This document shows positions 1 to 8,669 of a stretch of 55,893 nt of DNA, one piece after another. Location: positions 1 through 55,893 of the forward strand of contig PXTT01000064.1 of NCBI GenBank assembly GCA_003022535.1, in the 5' to 3' direction. A program made the position numbers and the translations under genes. How positions within the stretch are numbered: the first letter of the stretch is position 1; each line of letters begins with the position of its first letter. A model generated the notes under the pieces. The model saw only the letters and a list, made by a program, of their open reading frames with translations. It ran no database searches and was not told the origin of the DNA. The DNA is from Bacteroidetes bacterium QS_9_68_14 (lineage in GTDB: Bacteria; Bacteroidota; Rhodothermia; Rhodothermales; Salinibacteraceae).

Positions 1-1
1 G

Positions 2-88
2 CCGGCCCCGGCGACGGCCGAGGGCGCCGCGCCCGAGGAGGCCAGCGCGTCCGAAGAGGGCGACGACTCCCCGCTGGTCATGCCGTAG
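2..88 (+). CDS. C-terminal end of a protein, possibly trigger factor (partial)
   Basis: An open frame enters from the left edge and stops at TAG 86-88. The visible 28 residues are an Ala/Glu/Pro-rich acidic tail ending DDSPLVMP. No domain is visible. Because clpP follows on the same strand, trigger factor (tig), which often precedes clpP, is the natural guess; that is inference from gene order only. Confidence 0.4.
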   Translation, partial: PAPATAEGAAPEEASASEEGDDSPLVMP

Positions 89-206
89 GGCGTGGGAGCA
101 TTTCCTGCGCCCCTATGCTACCGCGTCCCGCAGAGGAACAGCAACGCCCTATTCAGGGTAGCAGAGTCACCCGCCAGTCAGCTCCCACGCCGCCGGAAAC
201 AGAACT

Positions 207-986
207 ATGAGTGACGACCACGTCGACGACTTCGTTCAGTTCAGCAAAGGGCTCACCTCGATGCCGGAGGGCATTTACAGCGGGGGCACAGGAGAGCAGT
301 CGATGGCCGGCCTCGTGCCGATGGTCGTGGAGCAGACCACGCGTGGGGAGCGCTCCTACGACATCTTCAGCCGCCTGCTGAAGGAGCGCATCGTCTTTAT
401 TGGGACGCCAATCAACGACCAGATCGCCAACCTGACGGTGGCGCAGCTCCTGTACCTCAGCAGCGAAGACGCCGACCGTGACATCAGCCTCTACATCAAC
501 TCGCCGGGCGGGGTCATCTACAGTGGGCTGGCCGTCTACGACACGATGCAGTACATCCAGGCGCCGGTGGCCACGATCTGCGTGGGGCTGGCCGCCTCGA
601 TGGGGTCGGTCCTGCTCGCAGCGGGGGCGGAGGGGCGCCGCGCGGCGCTGCCGAACTCGCGCGTGATGATGCATCAGCCGATGGGGGGGGCCGAGGGGCA
701 GGCCAGCGACATCGAGATCCAGGCGCAGGAGATCATGTGGCTCAAGGAGCGCCTCTTCGACATCCTCGCCCGGCACACCAACAAGGATGCCGACACGATT
801 CGGGAGGATGCTGACCGCAACTACTGGCTCAGCGCCCGGGAGTCCAAAGAGTACGGCCTCGTGGATACGGTGCTGGAGCAACGCCCCGGCGCACCCAGCT
901 CCAATGGCCAGGCGACCGGCTCTTCGAGCGGGAGCGACAGAGGCGACGACGAAGGCCCCAGCACGGCGGGCGGCAGCGAAGGATGA
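207..986 (+). CDS. clpP: ATP-dependent Clp protease proteolytic subunit ClpP
   Basis: 259-residue serine peptidase subunit that forms the ClpP barrel and degrades proteins fed by Clp ATPases in the cytoplasm. The nucleophile Ser131 lies in [11 protein letters not shown] and the catalytic His156 in MMHQPMGG. At the usual third catalytic position the sequence reads [10 protein letters not shown], so by eye Asn205 sits where E. coli has Asp. The N-terminal 30 residues and the Ser/Gly-rich, charged C-terminal 35 residues extend beyond the classical core. The start ATG has no strong Shine-Dalgarno. It lies 118 bp after the preceding stop and may have its own promoter. Confidence 0.95.
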   Translation: MSDDHVDDFVQFSKGLTSMPEGIYSGGTGEQSMAGLVPMVVEQTTRGERSYDIFSRLLKERIVFIGTPINDQIANLTVAQLLYLSSEDADRDISLYINSPGGVIYSGLAVYDTMQYIQAPVATICVGLAASMGSVLLAAGAEGRRAALPNSRVMMHQPMGGAEGQASDIEIQAQEIMWLKERLFDILARHTNKDADTIREDADRNYWLSARESKEYGLVDTVLEQRPGAPSSNGQATGSSSGSDRGDDEGPSTAGGSEG

Positions 987-1175
987 GACCGCCCGGCGGG
1001 AAGCGGCAACACGTCGGCGGGAGCCTGCGGGGCCTGGGCGGCTCGGCGGGCTCTTGGTGCGTTGCTGCCTCGGCGCGAGCCACGCAAGCCACGAGGCGCC
1101 ACGCCGCGCGTGGGGAGGACCCAACGACGAACGCCCCGCTTGCATGAGGCAAACAGGGCGCCCTCGAGTAATCGG

Positions 1176-1250
1176 CACGGCCTACGGGATTCGAACCCGT
1201 GTTACCAGCATGAAAAGCTGGCGTCCTAGACCAGACTAGACGAAGGCCGC
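1176..1250 (-). tRNA. tRNA-Glu (anticodon TTC)
   Basis: Read on the minus strand, a full cloverleaf is visible. The acceptor arm GCGGCCT pairs with AGGCCGT (first pair G-U), and the discriminator is G. The anticodon stem is CCAGC/GCTGG around loop TTTTCAT, giving anticodon TTC. The T arm is ACGGG-TTCGAAT-CCCGT. The D loop is somewhat long. Only CC, not CCA, follows in the DNA, so CCA is probably added post-transcriptionally. Confidence 0.96.
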
Positions 1251-1541
1251 AAGTGGTAGTGAGCACGCCGGGAAGCGAACGGCAGTCCGGCACGCAGGAA
1301 CAGAAAACGTATGTGCGCGAGCAGGTGTTTTGCAACAATGCGCGGGTTGGGGCGACGCAATTTCACGACGGTTTCGCGCACTTTTCGCTGCAACAGCAAG
1401 GCGCCGCGCTTCCGCATTTCGGAAAATACTAACAAACCCCACTTCACCAGAACGGGTACAGAGCGTGACGCTCACTTACTGAGCCGCGTGCTTGAATGCC
1501 TGCGTGGCCCGGCTTGCTCTTTTTCGAATCGTCCTTTTGCC

Positions 1542-2672
1542 ATGCTTCGTTCGTTCTCGCGCGCCCGGGGGGCCTGGCGCCTGCTCGCTACTTGCCTCCC
1601 CAGTTTTCTTCTCGCCTCCGTGTTGCTGATGGCGGGGTGCGGCTCAGGGGGCGGCGACGCGGAGCAGACGGAAGCCGGCTACGCTATCGGCGAGCCGATC
1701 AACGGCGACTCGACCATCGCGGCGGTCGCCACCGCGGACGGCGGCTACACCGACACGCTCAGCTACGGGAGCATGCAGCAGATGATGAACCGGATCGCGC
1801 GCGGGCGGCTCCAGATGTTTCCCGACTCGGTCCGGCAGCAGGTGCAGCGCGCGGCGCTCGTGCGCTTCATCGACATGACCAACCAGGTCGCTGAAGCGCG
1901 CGAGCGGGGCGTCAACGCGGACTCGGCGGCCGCGGTTCAGCAGCGCGTCGATCGGCTGCGCCAGCAGGCCGGGGGCGACTCGCTCCTGCAGGCGCGGCTG
2001 GAGCAGAGCGGCATGACGATGCAGGAGGTCCGCGCCGACATCCGCGACCAGCTCCAGGTGGTAGGCTACCAGCAAGCCGTGGCTGAGGAAATGGAGCCGG
2101 TTACGGGCGAGGCGGTTTCGGAGTACCGTACCGACCAGGCGCGCGAGGTGCGCGTGGAGCGCATTCGCTTCGCCGTGCCCCAGCGGGCGAGCCCGGCCCA
2201 GAGCGACAGCGTGCGGCAGCTCGCCCGCGCGGTGCTCGACAGCATTCAGAGCGGGGCGGCCTCCTTCGACGCGATGGCCCAGCGCTACGGCCAGGCCAAC
2301 GACGAACCGGCCACGTACCAGTCGCGCGAGGAGATGGCCGCCCCCTTCACGCAGCGGGGACAGTCGCCGGGCGACGTTCCGCTCGTCGAGCAGGCCTTCG
2401 CGCTCGAAGACTCCGGCGCCGTGGCCGAGGAGCCGGTACGGGCCGGCTCGGGCTTCTACTTGCTCCAGCAGACCGGCTCGCGCGTCGGCACGCTCATGGA
2501 CTCGTCCCGCGCGGCGGAGGAGCTCACTCAGCAGCGACGCTCCGAGTACCTCCAGGAGCAGATCGAGCAGATGCGCGAGGACGCGACGATCCGCCTCAAC
2601 CCCTCCCGCGTCACCGCCGACATGACGCAACCGCTCCCCGACCAGGGCGAGAACCAGGAGTCGGGCGGCTGA
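1542..2672 (+). CDS. SurA-like parvulin-type peptidyl-prolyl isomerase lipoprotein
   Basis: 376-residue exported protein. The chosen ATG gives a clean lipoprotein signal with lipobox LMAGC (Cys33); an ATG at 1311 would add 77 residues without signal character. Residues about 60-190 form a helical N-terminal chaperone-like region. About 200-315 resemble a parvulin rotamase domain: VRVERIRFAV, a helix rich in Asp/Ala, FDAMAQRYG, then AFALEDSGAV and SGFYLLQQ. A Gln/Glu-rich helix and an acidic tail follow. By family it would help fold outer-membrane proteins in the periplasm. Single gene, flanked by a long leader and a convergent acetyltransferase gene. Confidence 0.75.
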   Translation: MLRSFSRARGAWRLLATCLPSFLLASVLLMAGCGSGGGDAEQTEAGYAIGEPINGDSTIAAVATADGGYTDTLSYGSMQQMMNRIARGRLQMFPDSVRQQVQRAALVRFIDMTNQVAEARERGVNADSAAAVQQRVDRLRQQAGGDSLLQARLEQSGMTMQEVRADIRDQLQVVGYQQAVAEEMEPVTGEAVSEYRTDQAREVRVERIRFAVPQRASPAQSDSVRQLARAVLDSIQSGAASFDAMAQRYGQANDEPATYQSREEMAAPFTQRGQSPGDVPLVEQAFALEDSGAVAEEPVRAGSGFYLLQQTGSRVGTLMDSSRAAEELTQQRRSEYLQEQIEQMREDATIRLNPSRVTADMTQPLPDQGENQESGG

Positions 2673-2752
2673 CGGTTCTACCACCGGGCGGCTCTGCGAG
2701 GGCGCAGCCGGGGTCACGCCCCCCGGCTTCTGGCGTGACGTGGGGCGTGGCC

Positions 2753-3229
2753 TCACGGGTACCGCACCATCTCGACGTGCGGGATGCCGACCTCCTCGAA
2801 GCCCGCGCCGCGCCGCTCGAAGCCGAAGCGCGCGTAGAAGTCTTCCAGATGCGCCTGCGCGTGCACGACCTGTGCGGCAAGCCCGGCCTGCTCGGCTTCT
2901 TCGATGGCGCGGCGCACGAGCGCCTGCCCGTAGCCGTTGCTGCGGTGCTCCGGCGCCACTGCGAAGCGCTCCAGCTTGGCTGCTGGCGTGCCCCCGTCCA
3001 GGCGCACCGCTCGCCAGCGGGCCACGGCCACCGCCTCCCCGCCCGGCGTGCGTCCCAGCAGGTGCCGGCTCTCGGGGTCGTGGCCGTCGAACTCCTCCGC
3101 CGGCGGGCAGTCCTGCTCCTCGACGAAGACGCGCCGGCGAAGCGCTTTGGCATCTTGCCACGCCGCACGGCTCTCCACGGGCGCGATGCGAAGGGCCTCC
3201 GAAGCGTCAGAGCGGGCACGGACGGGCAT
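2753..3229 (-). CDS. GNAT family N-acetyltransferase (YjcF-like)
   Basis: 158 residues. It matches the small YjcF/ElaA type of Gcn5-related acetyltransferase: LRRRVFVEEQDCP near the N-terminus, then VAVARWRAV, the strand KLERFAVAPEHR, and the acetyl-CoA loop RSNGYGQALVRRAIEE. It ends with FYARFGFERRG and EVGIPHVEMVRY, typical of YjcF relatives. The substrate is unknown. The ATG at 3229 is chosen because homology begins soon after; the frame is open much further upstream but only as a shadow of the divergent desulfurase gene. Confidence 0.85.
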   Translation of the reverse strand: MPVRARSDASEALRIAPVESRAAWQDAKALRRRVFVEEQDCPPAEEFDGHDPESRHLLGRTPGGEAVAVARWRAVRLDGGTPAAKLERFAVAPEHRSNGYGQALVRRAIEEAEQAGLAAQVVHAQAHLEDFYARFGFERRGAGFEEVGIPHVEMVRYP

Positions 3230-3331
3230 CGGGCGAGGAGCTACTGCAGGGAGTGAAAGGGCCGCAGGCGAACCATCCGCACGCAGCGATTGTTCAGGGG
3301 AAACCCCTTTAAGAAGTATTCCCGTCGCGCC

Positions 3332-4507
3332 ATGCAGACGCCCGTCTACCTCGACTACAACGCCACCACGCCCGTCGCCGAGGCGGCCCGGGAGCGGATG
3401 AAGCCGTACCTGCGCGAGCGTTTCGGCAACCCCTCCAGCGGGGGCCACGCCTTTGGTTGGATGGCCGAGGAAGCCGTCGAGCTCGCGCGCGAGGAGGTCG
3501 CCTCGCTCCTGAACGTGGAGGAAGAGCCGGCCGAGGCGCTTACCTTTACCAGCGGCGCGACCGAGGCGCTCAACCTCGCCATCAAGGGTGTGGCCCGCGC
3601 CTACCGGTCGAAGGGCCGCCACCTCGTGACCTGCCAGACCGAGCATAAGGCGGTCCTCGGCGCGTGCGAGGCGCTCGAAGAGCGGGGCTGGGACGTGACG
3701 TACCTGCCCGTCGGGGCGGATGGGTGCGTGGACCCGGCTCGCTTCGCCGATGCGCTCACCGACGAGACGGTGCTCGCCACCGTGATGCGTGCCAACAACG
3801 AGACGGGCGTCCTCCAGCCCGTCGAGGCGCTGGCCGAGACGGCCCGCGCGGCCGGCGTGCTCTTTCTCACCGACGCCACGCAGGCGGTCGGCAAGATTCC
3901 GTTCCACGCCGGCGCGGTGGACCTCGCGGTGGCCTCGGCCCACAAGTTTTACGGGCCGAAGGGAGCGGGCGTGCTCTACCGCCGCCGCCGACGACGGCCG
4001 CGCGTGCGACTGGAGCCGCTCATCCATGGGGGCGGGCAGGAGGAGGGCCTGCGCGGCGGCACGCTCAACGCCCCGGCCCTCGCAGGGATGGGGGCCGCCG
4101 CCGCGCTCGCCGAGGAGCACCGCGATGCCGAGCGCTTGGGCCGGCTGCGCGACCGCTTCGAAGAGCATCTGCGCGGCGCGCTGCCGGGCGTGCAGATCAA
4201 CGGGGCGGGCGCCGAGCGCCTGCCGCAGACCGCCAGCGTCACCTTCCCCGGTGTGCGTGCCGAGCACCTCGAAAGCGAGCTCCGGGACCTCGCGGTGAGC
4301 ACGGGCAGCGCCTGCTCGACGGGGACACAGGCGCCGAGCCACGTCCTCAAGGCGATGGGCCTCTCCGATGCAGAGGCGCGCGCTACGCTCCGCTTCAGCC
4401 TGGGCCGCCCCACGACCGAAGAAGAAGTCCAGTTCGCCGCCGAGCGCGTCACCGAAGCCGTGCGCGAGCTCCGCCGCGAGCCCTGCAACGTGCCGGTGGC
4501 AGCCTGA
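3332..4507 (+). CDS. Cysteine desulfurase, NifS/IscS type
   Basis: 391-residue PLP enzyme that takes sulfur from cysteine as a persulfide for Fe-S clusters or thio-cofactors. It opens with VYLDYNATTPV. His105 (QTEHKAV) stacks on PLP, Asp181 is in DATQAVG, the PLP lysine is Lys205 in SAHKFYGPKG, and the catalytic loop STGSACSTG carries Cys328. The short loop around the cysteine is that of group I (NifS/IscS), not SufS. An upstream in-frame ATG at 3290 would add 14 residues. It is followed after 33 bp by a DUF2480 gene, suggesting an operon. Confidence 0.93.
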   Translation: MQTPVYLDYNATTPVAEAARERMKPYLRERFGNPSSGGHAFGWMAEEAVELAREEVASLLNVEEEPAEALTFTSGATEALNLAIKGVARAYRSKGRHLVTCQTEHKAVLGACEALEERGWDVTYLPVGADGCVDPARFADALTDETVLATVMRANNETGVLQPVEALAETARAAGVLFLTDATQAVGKIPFHAGAVDLAVASAHKFYGPKGAGVLYRRRRRRPRVRLEPLIHGGGQEEGLRGGTLNAPALAGMGAAAALAEEHRDAERLGRLRDRFEEHLRGALPGVQINGAGAERLPQTASVTFPGVRAEHLESELRDLAVSTGSACSTGTQAPSHVLKAMGLSDAEARATLRFSLGRPTTEEEVQFAAERVTEAVRELRREPCNVPVAA

Positions 4508-4540
4508 CGCCCCTCTCCCACTTCAAATCTCCAACTCAAA

Positions 4541-5128
4541 ATGTCCCAGGATCTTACCAACCGCGTGGCCGAGAGCGAAATTGTCACCTTTGACCTCGAG
4601 GCGCTCTGGGACGGGGCCGAGGTGGCGTCCTTCGATATCGCGCCCTTCCTCGTCGAGGGGCTGATGCTCAAAGAAGAGCCCTTCCGCGAAGCGGTGAAGG
4701 CGCACGACTGGGCGCAGCACGAGGGCCAGCACGTGGCCGTGGCCTGCTCCACCGACGCCATCGTGCCGACGTGGGCGTTCATGCTGGTGGCCACGAAGCT
4801 CGAGGAGGCGGGGGCTGCTTCGGTGGCCTTCGGGAGCGAGGAAGAGCTGGTGCGCGACTACTTCACCCGCGCGCTCGCCAGGCACGACTGGAGCCAGTAC
4901 GAAGGCCGCCCCGTCGTGGTCAAGGGTTGCGCGGGCGACGTGGTGCCAGAGAGCGCGTACCTGCAAGCCACGCGGTGCCTGCAGCGCGCCCCGGCGCGCA
5001 AACTCATGTTCGGCGAAGCGTGCTCGGCCGTCCCGCTCTGGCGCAAGCCGCAGCCGGAGAACCAGAAGCCGGAGGCGGCGGGCACGAAGGCGGTGAGCGC
5101 CGACCTGCCGACGCCGGGGACGTCCTGA
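4541..5128 (+). CDS. DUF2480 family protein
   Basis: 195 residues, recognisable as the Bacteroidota family DUF2480 from the start (NRVAESEIVTFDLEALW) and FDIAPFLVEGLMLKE. Two halves resemble each other: HDWAQHEGQHVAVACSTDAI and, about 65 residues on, HDWSQYEGRPVVVKGCAGDV, each followed by VP and an aromatic helix. The body ends with MFGEACSAVPLWRK and a variable tail. Function is not established. Its place directly behind a cysteine desulfurase fits a role around Fe-S or sulfur metabolism (inference). The leader before the ATG is A/C-rich without Shine-Dalgarno. Confidence 0.85.
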   Translation: MSQDLTNRVAESEIVTFDLEALWDGAEVASFDIAPFLVEGLMLKEEPFREAVKAHDWAQHEGQHVAVACSTDAIVPTWAFMLVATKLEEAGAASVAFGSEEELVRDYFTRALARHDWSQYEGRPVVVKGCAGDVVPESAYLQATRCLQRAPARKLMFGEACSAVPLWRKPQPENQKPEAAGTKAVSADLPTPGTS

Positions 5129-5195
5129 GTTTGGGGGTTTGTGGATGCGCGCGTGTGCTCCACTACACGCTTGCGCGTTCACGCACTTGCAAAGC

Positions 5196-6059
5196 CTAAA
5201 AGCCGTCCAGAAAGTCTTCCAGCACGGCGTTGAACGCCTCCGGCTGCGCGACGGGGGCGGCGTGACGTGCGTTTTCGAGCACCGCCAGCTCGGCGCGCGG
5301 GATGCGCCCGGCGCACGTGCGGTAAACCGAGAGCGGCAGGTAATCGCCGTCGGCAGCGGCGACGAGCGTGGGGGCGGTGATCTCGGGCAGGCGCGCTCTC
5401 GCGCTCCAGTTCATAATGGCCTCGAAGCTGGCGCGGTAGGCGACCGGGTCGTTCTGCGCCCAGCGGTCGGTCATCTTCTGCTGGAGGGCGGGGCGTCCGG
5501 GAAAGAGGCGGCGCCCCAGAAGCCAGCCGACCTGCCGTACCGAGAGCGCGCGCATTGCCGCACGCCGCTGCCACAGGAGGCGGCGCTGCCGGCGCGTATC
5601 CGGGCGGTAGTCGACCCCGGCGTTGACGACCGTGAGGCTCTTTAGCACGCCCGGCGCGTCGAGGGCGAGCTGGAGCGCGACCATCCCGCCCATCGAGAGG
5701 CCGGCAACGTGCACGCCGCCGCCTGCCGTCGCCCCGGGCAGCAGGCGGCGCACCATGTCGGCCGTGTCGCCGGCGAAGAGCGGGATCGCGTACGGGCCGG
5801 GCGGCGCCTCGGAGCGCCCGTGCCCGCGCAGGTCGAGCGCGAGAACGCGGCGCTTTTGCGAAAAATGCTCGACCTGCAGCCGCCAGTCGCGCGTGGAGGA
5901 GCCGAGGCCGTGCAGGAGCACCAGCGGTGCCCGGCCCGCATCCGTTTCCGGCCCCTTCAGCTCGTAGTGTAGCCGCACGTCGCGGACGCGAAGAAAGGGC
6001 ACGGGCGGCGGCAAAATCGGCGCGGGGGCGAGCGAAGCGGGCCGGGTGACCTCGGTCAC
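5196..6059 (-). CDS. Alpha/beta-fold hydrolase
   Basis: 287 residues. Features of the alpha/beta hydrolase fold: oxyanion region LVLLHGLGSSTRDW at about 46-59, ALDLRGHGRS, nucleophile elbow GLSMGG with Ser122, an acid at about Asp237-239 (AAADGDY) and His266 in NARHAAPV. The order and spacing are those of small esterases, lipases and BioH/MenH-like enzymes, but the substrate cannot be read from the sequence. The start shown is GTG 6059; the first 20 residues are Pro/Ala-rich, so a slightly later start is possible. Confidence 0.85.
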   Translation of the reverse strand: MTEVTRPASLAPAPILPPPVPFLRVRDVRLHYELKGPETDAGRAPLVLLHGLGSSTRDWRLQVEHFSQKRRVLALDLRGHGRSEAPPGPYAIPLFAGDTADMVRRLLPGATAGGGVHVAGLSMGGMVALQLALDAPGVLKSLTVVNAGVDYRPDTRRQRRLLWQRRAAMRALSVRQVGWLLGRRLFPGRPALQQKMTDRWAQNDPVAYRASFEAIMNWSARARLPEITAPTLVAAADGDYLPLSVYRTCAGRIPRAELAVLENARHAAPVAQPEAFNAVLEDFLDGF

Positions 6060-6438
6060 GCCTCTTCTGTACTGCGCTGCGCGCGCGACAGTTGCGTGGA
6101 CCGCCTCAGGCCCGTCCCATGTCGGCCTTCAGGGGAAGCAACGGCGCTTCTTCTCAGCAACCCTGCTTCCCCGGGGGCTTCGTTCGTTGGGGGCTCCGTT
6201 CGCTCGCCATGCTCGGCCCCGGCCTCCGGACTTAGAGCGGAAGGCGAACGGTCGGCCTCCGCTGGATTCCCCCCACGAGCGGCGGCGAACCGCCCCGGCA
6301 GGAACCATTCGGCGACGCTCGCGCGTCAGAGAACTCACTGGAATGACGCGCCGCGTTACTGCCCGTTGTCGCGTGGCTGCTTGCCGATGGAGACGGCGCG
6401 GTGTCTTTCTTTTACCGAGTGAACGCTCCCTTTCCCCG
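6060..6438. other. Intergenic region between divergent hydrolase and phaR genes
   Basis: About 380 bp with no frame that resembles a protein. It must carry the promoters for the two divergent genes. I cannot pick a convincing promoter, riboswitch or repeat here. Confidence 0.5.
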
Positions 6439-7026
6439 ATGGCGCGCACGATCAAGCGCTACGACAACCGTAAGCTCTACGACACGGAGGCGAGCAGCTA
6501 CGTCTCGCAGCAGGACGTGGCCGCGCTGGTGCGCCGCGGCGAGACGGTGCGCGTGGTGGACAACTCTACCGGCGAGGACCTCACCGCACAGACCCTGACG
6601 CAGATCATCCTGGAGGAAGGCAAGGAGGACGGGCAGGGCCTGCTGCCGGCCGAGGCGCTGCACAGTCTCTTGCGGCGTGGCAGCCAGGCGGCCGGGCAGG
6701 TGTTCGACCAGACCCTCGGGGAGGGCGCGCGGCAGGTGGGCCAGCGCCTCGACCAGGTCAAAAAAGGGGCCAGCGACCTTGCCCAGCAGTCCCTCGCGCA
6801 GCTCAACCGCCTCGCGCGCAACGCGGCGGGCTGGGACCCGGCCGACGCCCGCGCCGAGGAGGTCCAGGCGCTCCGCCAGCAGCTCGCGCGCCTCGAAACG
6901 CGCCTCGCCGACGTCCTCGACCGCGTGGAGGAGGACGGCGACGGCGGCGTTGCCGATGACCCCCCCTCCTCCGTCCACCAACCCTTGACGACGGGCGACG
7001 AGGCGGGCCACGCGACTGAGTCGTGA
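6439..7026 (+). CDS. phaR: Polyhydroxyalkanoate synthesis regulator, PhaR-type DNA-binding domain
   Basis: 195 residues. The N-terminal 60 residues are a clear PHB/PHA accumulation regulator DNA-binding domain: IKRYDNRKLYDTEASSYVS, then DVAALVRRGE, VRVVDNSTGEDLT and LTQIILEE. The middle is a Gln/Ala-rich helical segment, and residues about 145-175 look like a coiled coil (ALRQQLARLETRLADVLDR). The tail is acidic. In known systems PhaR binds PHA granules and represses phasin or synthase genes. The patatin gene follows 50 bp downstream in the same direction. The longer frame starting at 6046 has no family support. Confidence 0.88.
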   Translation: MARTIKRYDNRKLYDTEASSYVSQQDVAALVRRGETVRVVDNSTGEDLTAQTLTQIILEEGKEDGQGLLPAEALHSLLRRGSQAAGQVFDQTLGEGARQVGQRLDQVKKGASDLAQQSLAQLNRLARNAAGWDPADARAEEVQALRQQLARLETRLADVLDRVEEDGDGGVADDPPSSVHQPLTTGDEAGHATES

Positions 7027-7076
7027 AGCAACGCGCCTACGTCCGTCCTCTTTCTCACGCTCCCACTCCCTTACTC

Positions 7077-8669
7077 ATGAAGTTTGGTCTGGCCTGCGCG
7101 GGCGGCGTCGTCGAAGGGGCCGTCTACGAAATCGGAGTGCTCTGCGCGCTGGAGGAGGCGATCGACGGTCTCGACTTCACGCAGATGGACGCCTACGTGG
7201 GGGTCAGCAGCGGCGGGCTCGTCACGGCCTGCCTGGCCAACGGGATCTCCGCGCGCGCCATGAGCCGCGCGGCCATCTCGCAGGCGAGCCCGGAACTCAA
7301 CCTCCAGCCCGAGCGGCTCTTCACCCTCGCGCTCGGGGAGCTCCAGCGCCGCCTCGTGGAGGCGCCGGGGGCGACGTGGCGGGCGCTGTGGAAGTACGCC
7401 TCCTCCCCGCTGGACCTCTCGCCGGTGGGCGCGCTGGCGGAGATGAGCAGCCTCCTACCGGTGGCGCTCTTCGACAATGCCCCGCTCGAGGCGTATCTCC
7501 GGCATGCCTTCTCCACAGGGGCGCGCACCAACGACTTCCGCGCGCTCGAGCGCCGGGGCCGCCCGCTCCGCGTCATCTCAATGCGGCTGGACAGCTCCGA
7601 GCTCGTCGCCTTCGGGCAGCCCGAGACTAGCCACGTGCCCATCTCGAAGGCCGTGCAAGCCTCCACGGCGTTGCCAGGCCTATACTGCCCCGTCGAGGTC
7701 GACGGCGCGGACTACATCGACGGCGTGGCGCGGCGCACCCTCAACGCCAGCCTCGCCCTGGAGGCGGGCGTGGACCTGCTCTTTTGCGTCAGCCCCATCG
7801 TGCCGGTCAACACGGCGCCGGCGGAGGGGCGCGCTCACCCGCCGCTTACCGATCACGGCCTGCCTTCGGTGCTCTCCCAAACGTTCCGCGCGGCGATTCA
7901 CTCGCGTCGCCGCACCGAGTTCAGAGACTACGCCCACCGCTTCCCCGACGCTGACGTGATCCTCGTGGAGCCGGACCTGGAAGACCCGGGGCTCTTTTTC
8001 TCCAACATCTTCAGCTTTTCGAACCGCCACGCCGTCTGCGAGCGCGCCTACCGCGCCACGCGCGCCAATCTGCGTGGGCGCCAGGCCGAGATGCGCGCGA
8101 AGCTGCGGCGCCACGGCTTGCGCCTCAACGACGAAGTCCTCGCCGACGAGGAGCGCACGCTCTTCGGTCGCCTGCGCCCGGCCCACGAGCGCCCCTACGG
8201 GGAGAGCACGTTCGACAAGGCCCACGACGCGCTCGACCGTCTCGACCACGCCCTCGACGACTACCGGCTGGGGGCGCGCAACCAGGTCGGGGCCGTGTCG
8301 TCGGCCAGTAGGTGCCCGAAGGCAGGCGAGCGCAGGTTGCAGTGCGAAGCCATCGCCCGGCGGCAGGCCTCGGTCTGGGCTACCAGCAGCACGTCGCCGC
8401 TCCTGCAGGCGGGATCCGCCACGTCCGCCGTTCCAACGGGCGCGTGCCGAGACGCGCCGTCAGCGGGCGGCGCGGAGGACCTCGAAGACATCCGAGAGCA
8501 CGCCGGCGGCGGTGACGTGCGCGCCCGCGCCAGGGCCACGCACCGAGAGCGGCGAGGCGTCGTAGCGCGCCGTGTAGAACTCGAAGAGGTTGTCGGTCCC
8601 GGTGAGCTGGCCGAAGGGCGAGCGCTCGGGCACCGCCTCCACCGCGACGCGCACGGCCCCATCGTTTAG
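7077..8669 (+). CDS. Patatin-like phospholipase (3' end probably altered)
   Basis: Patatin-family serine hydrolase. The glycine-rich oxyanion loop is FGLACAGGVVEGAVYEIG, the nucleophile elbow YVGVSSGG carries the Ser, and the dyad Asp lies in DYIDGVARR. It would act on phospholipid or polyester acyl chains. ATG 7077 is preferred over GTG 7023. The family-like sequence ends near LDHALDDYRLG (about 8275). After that the frame continues about 130 residues of unconvincing sequence and overlaps the opposite-strand hom gene by 210 bp, so the natural stop seems lost or a frameshift lies near 8280-8310; a TAG at 8309-8311 stands in another frame. Confidence 0.8.
   Translation: MKFGLACAGGVVEGAVYEIGVLCALEEAIDGLDFTQMDAYVGVSSGGLVTACLANGISARAMSRAAISQASPELNLQPERLFTLALGELQRRLVEAPGATWRALWKYASSPLDLSPVGALAEMSSLLPVALFDNAPLEAYLRHAFSTGARTNDFRALERRGRPLRVISMRLDSSELVAFGQPETSHVPISKAVQASTALPGLYCPVEVDGADYIDGVARRTLNASLALEAGVDLLFCVSPIVPVNTAPAEGRAHPPLTDHGLPSVLSQTFRAAIHSRRRTEFRDYAHRFPDADVILVEPDLEDPGLFFSNIFSFSNRHAVCERAYRATRANLRGRQAEMRAKLRRHGLRLNDEVLADEERTLFGRLRPAHERPYGESTFDKAHDALDRLDHALDDYRLGARNQVGAVSSASRCPKAGERRLQCEAIARRQASVWATSSTSPLLQAGSATSAVPTGACRDAPSAGGAEDLEDIREHAGGGDVRARARATHRERRGVVARRVELEEVVGPGELAEGRALGHRLHRDAHGPIV

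Noticed and set aside
153-1178. Long minus-strand open frame across clpP
   Set aside because: It is the antisense of clpP in G+C-rich DNA, with Arg/Pro/Ala-rich composition and no domain.
1176-1330. A second tRNA next to tRNA-Glu
   Set aside because: No second cloverleaf or T-arm motif could be found on either strand.
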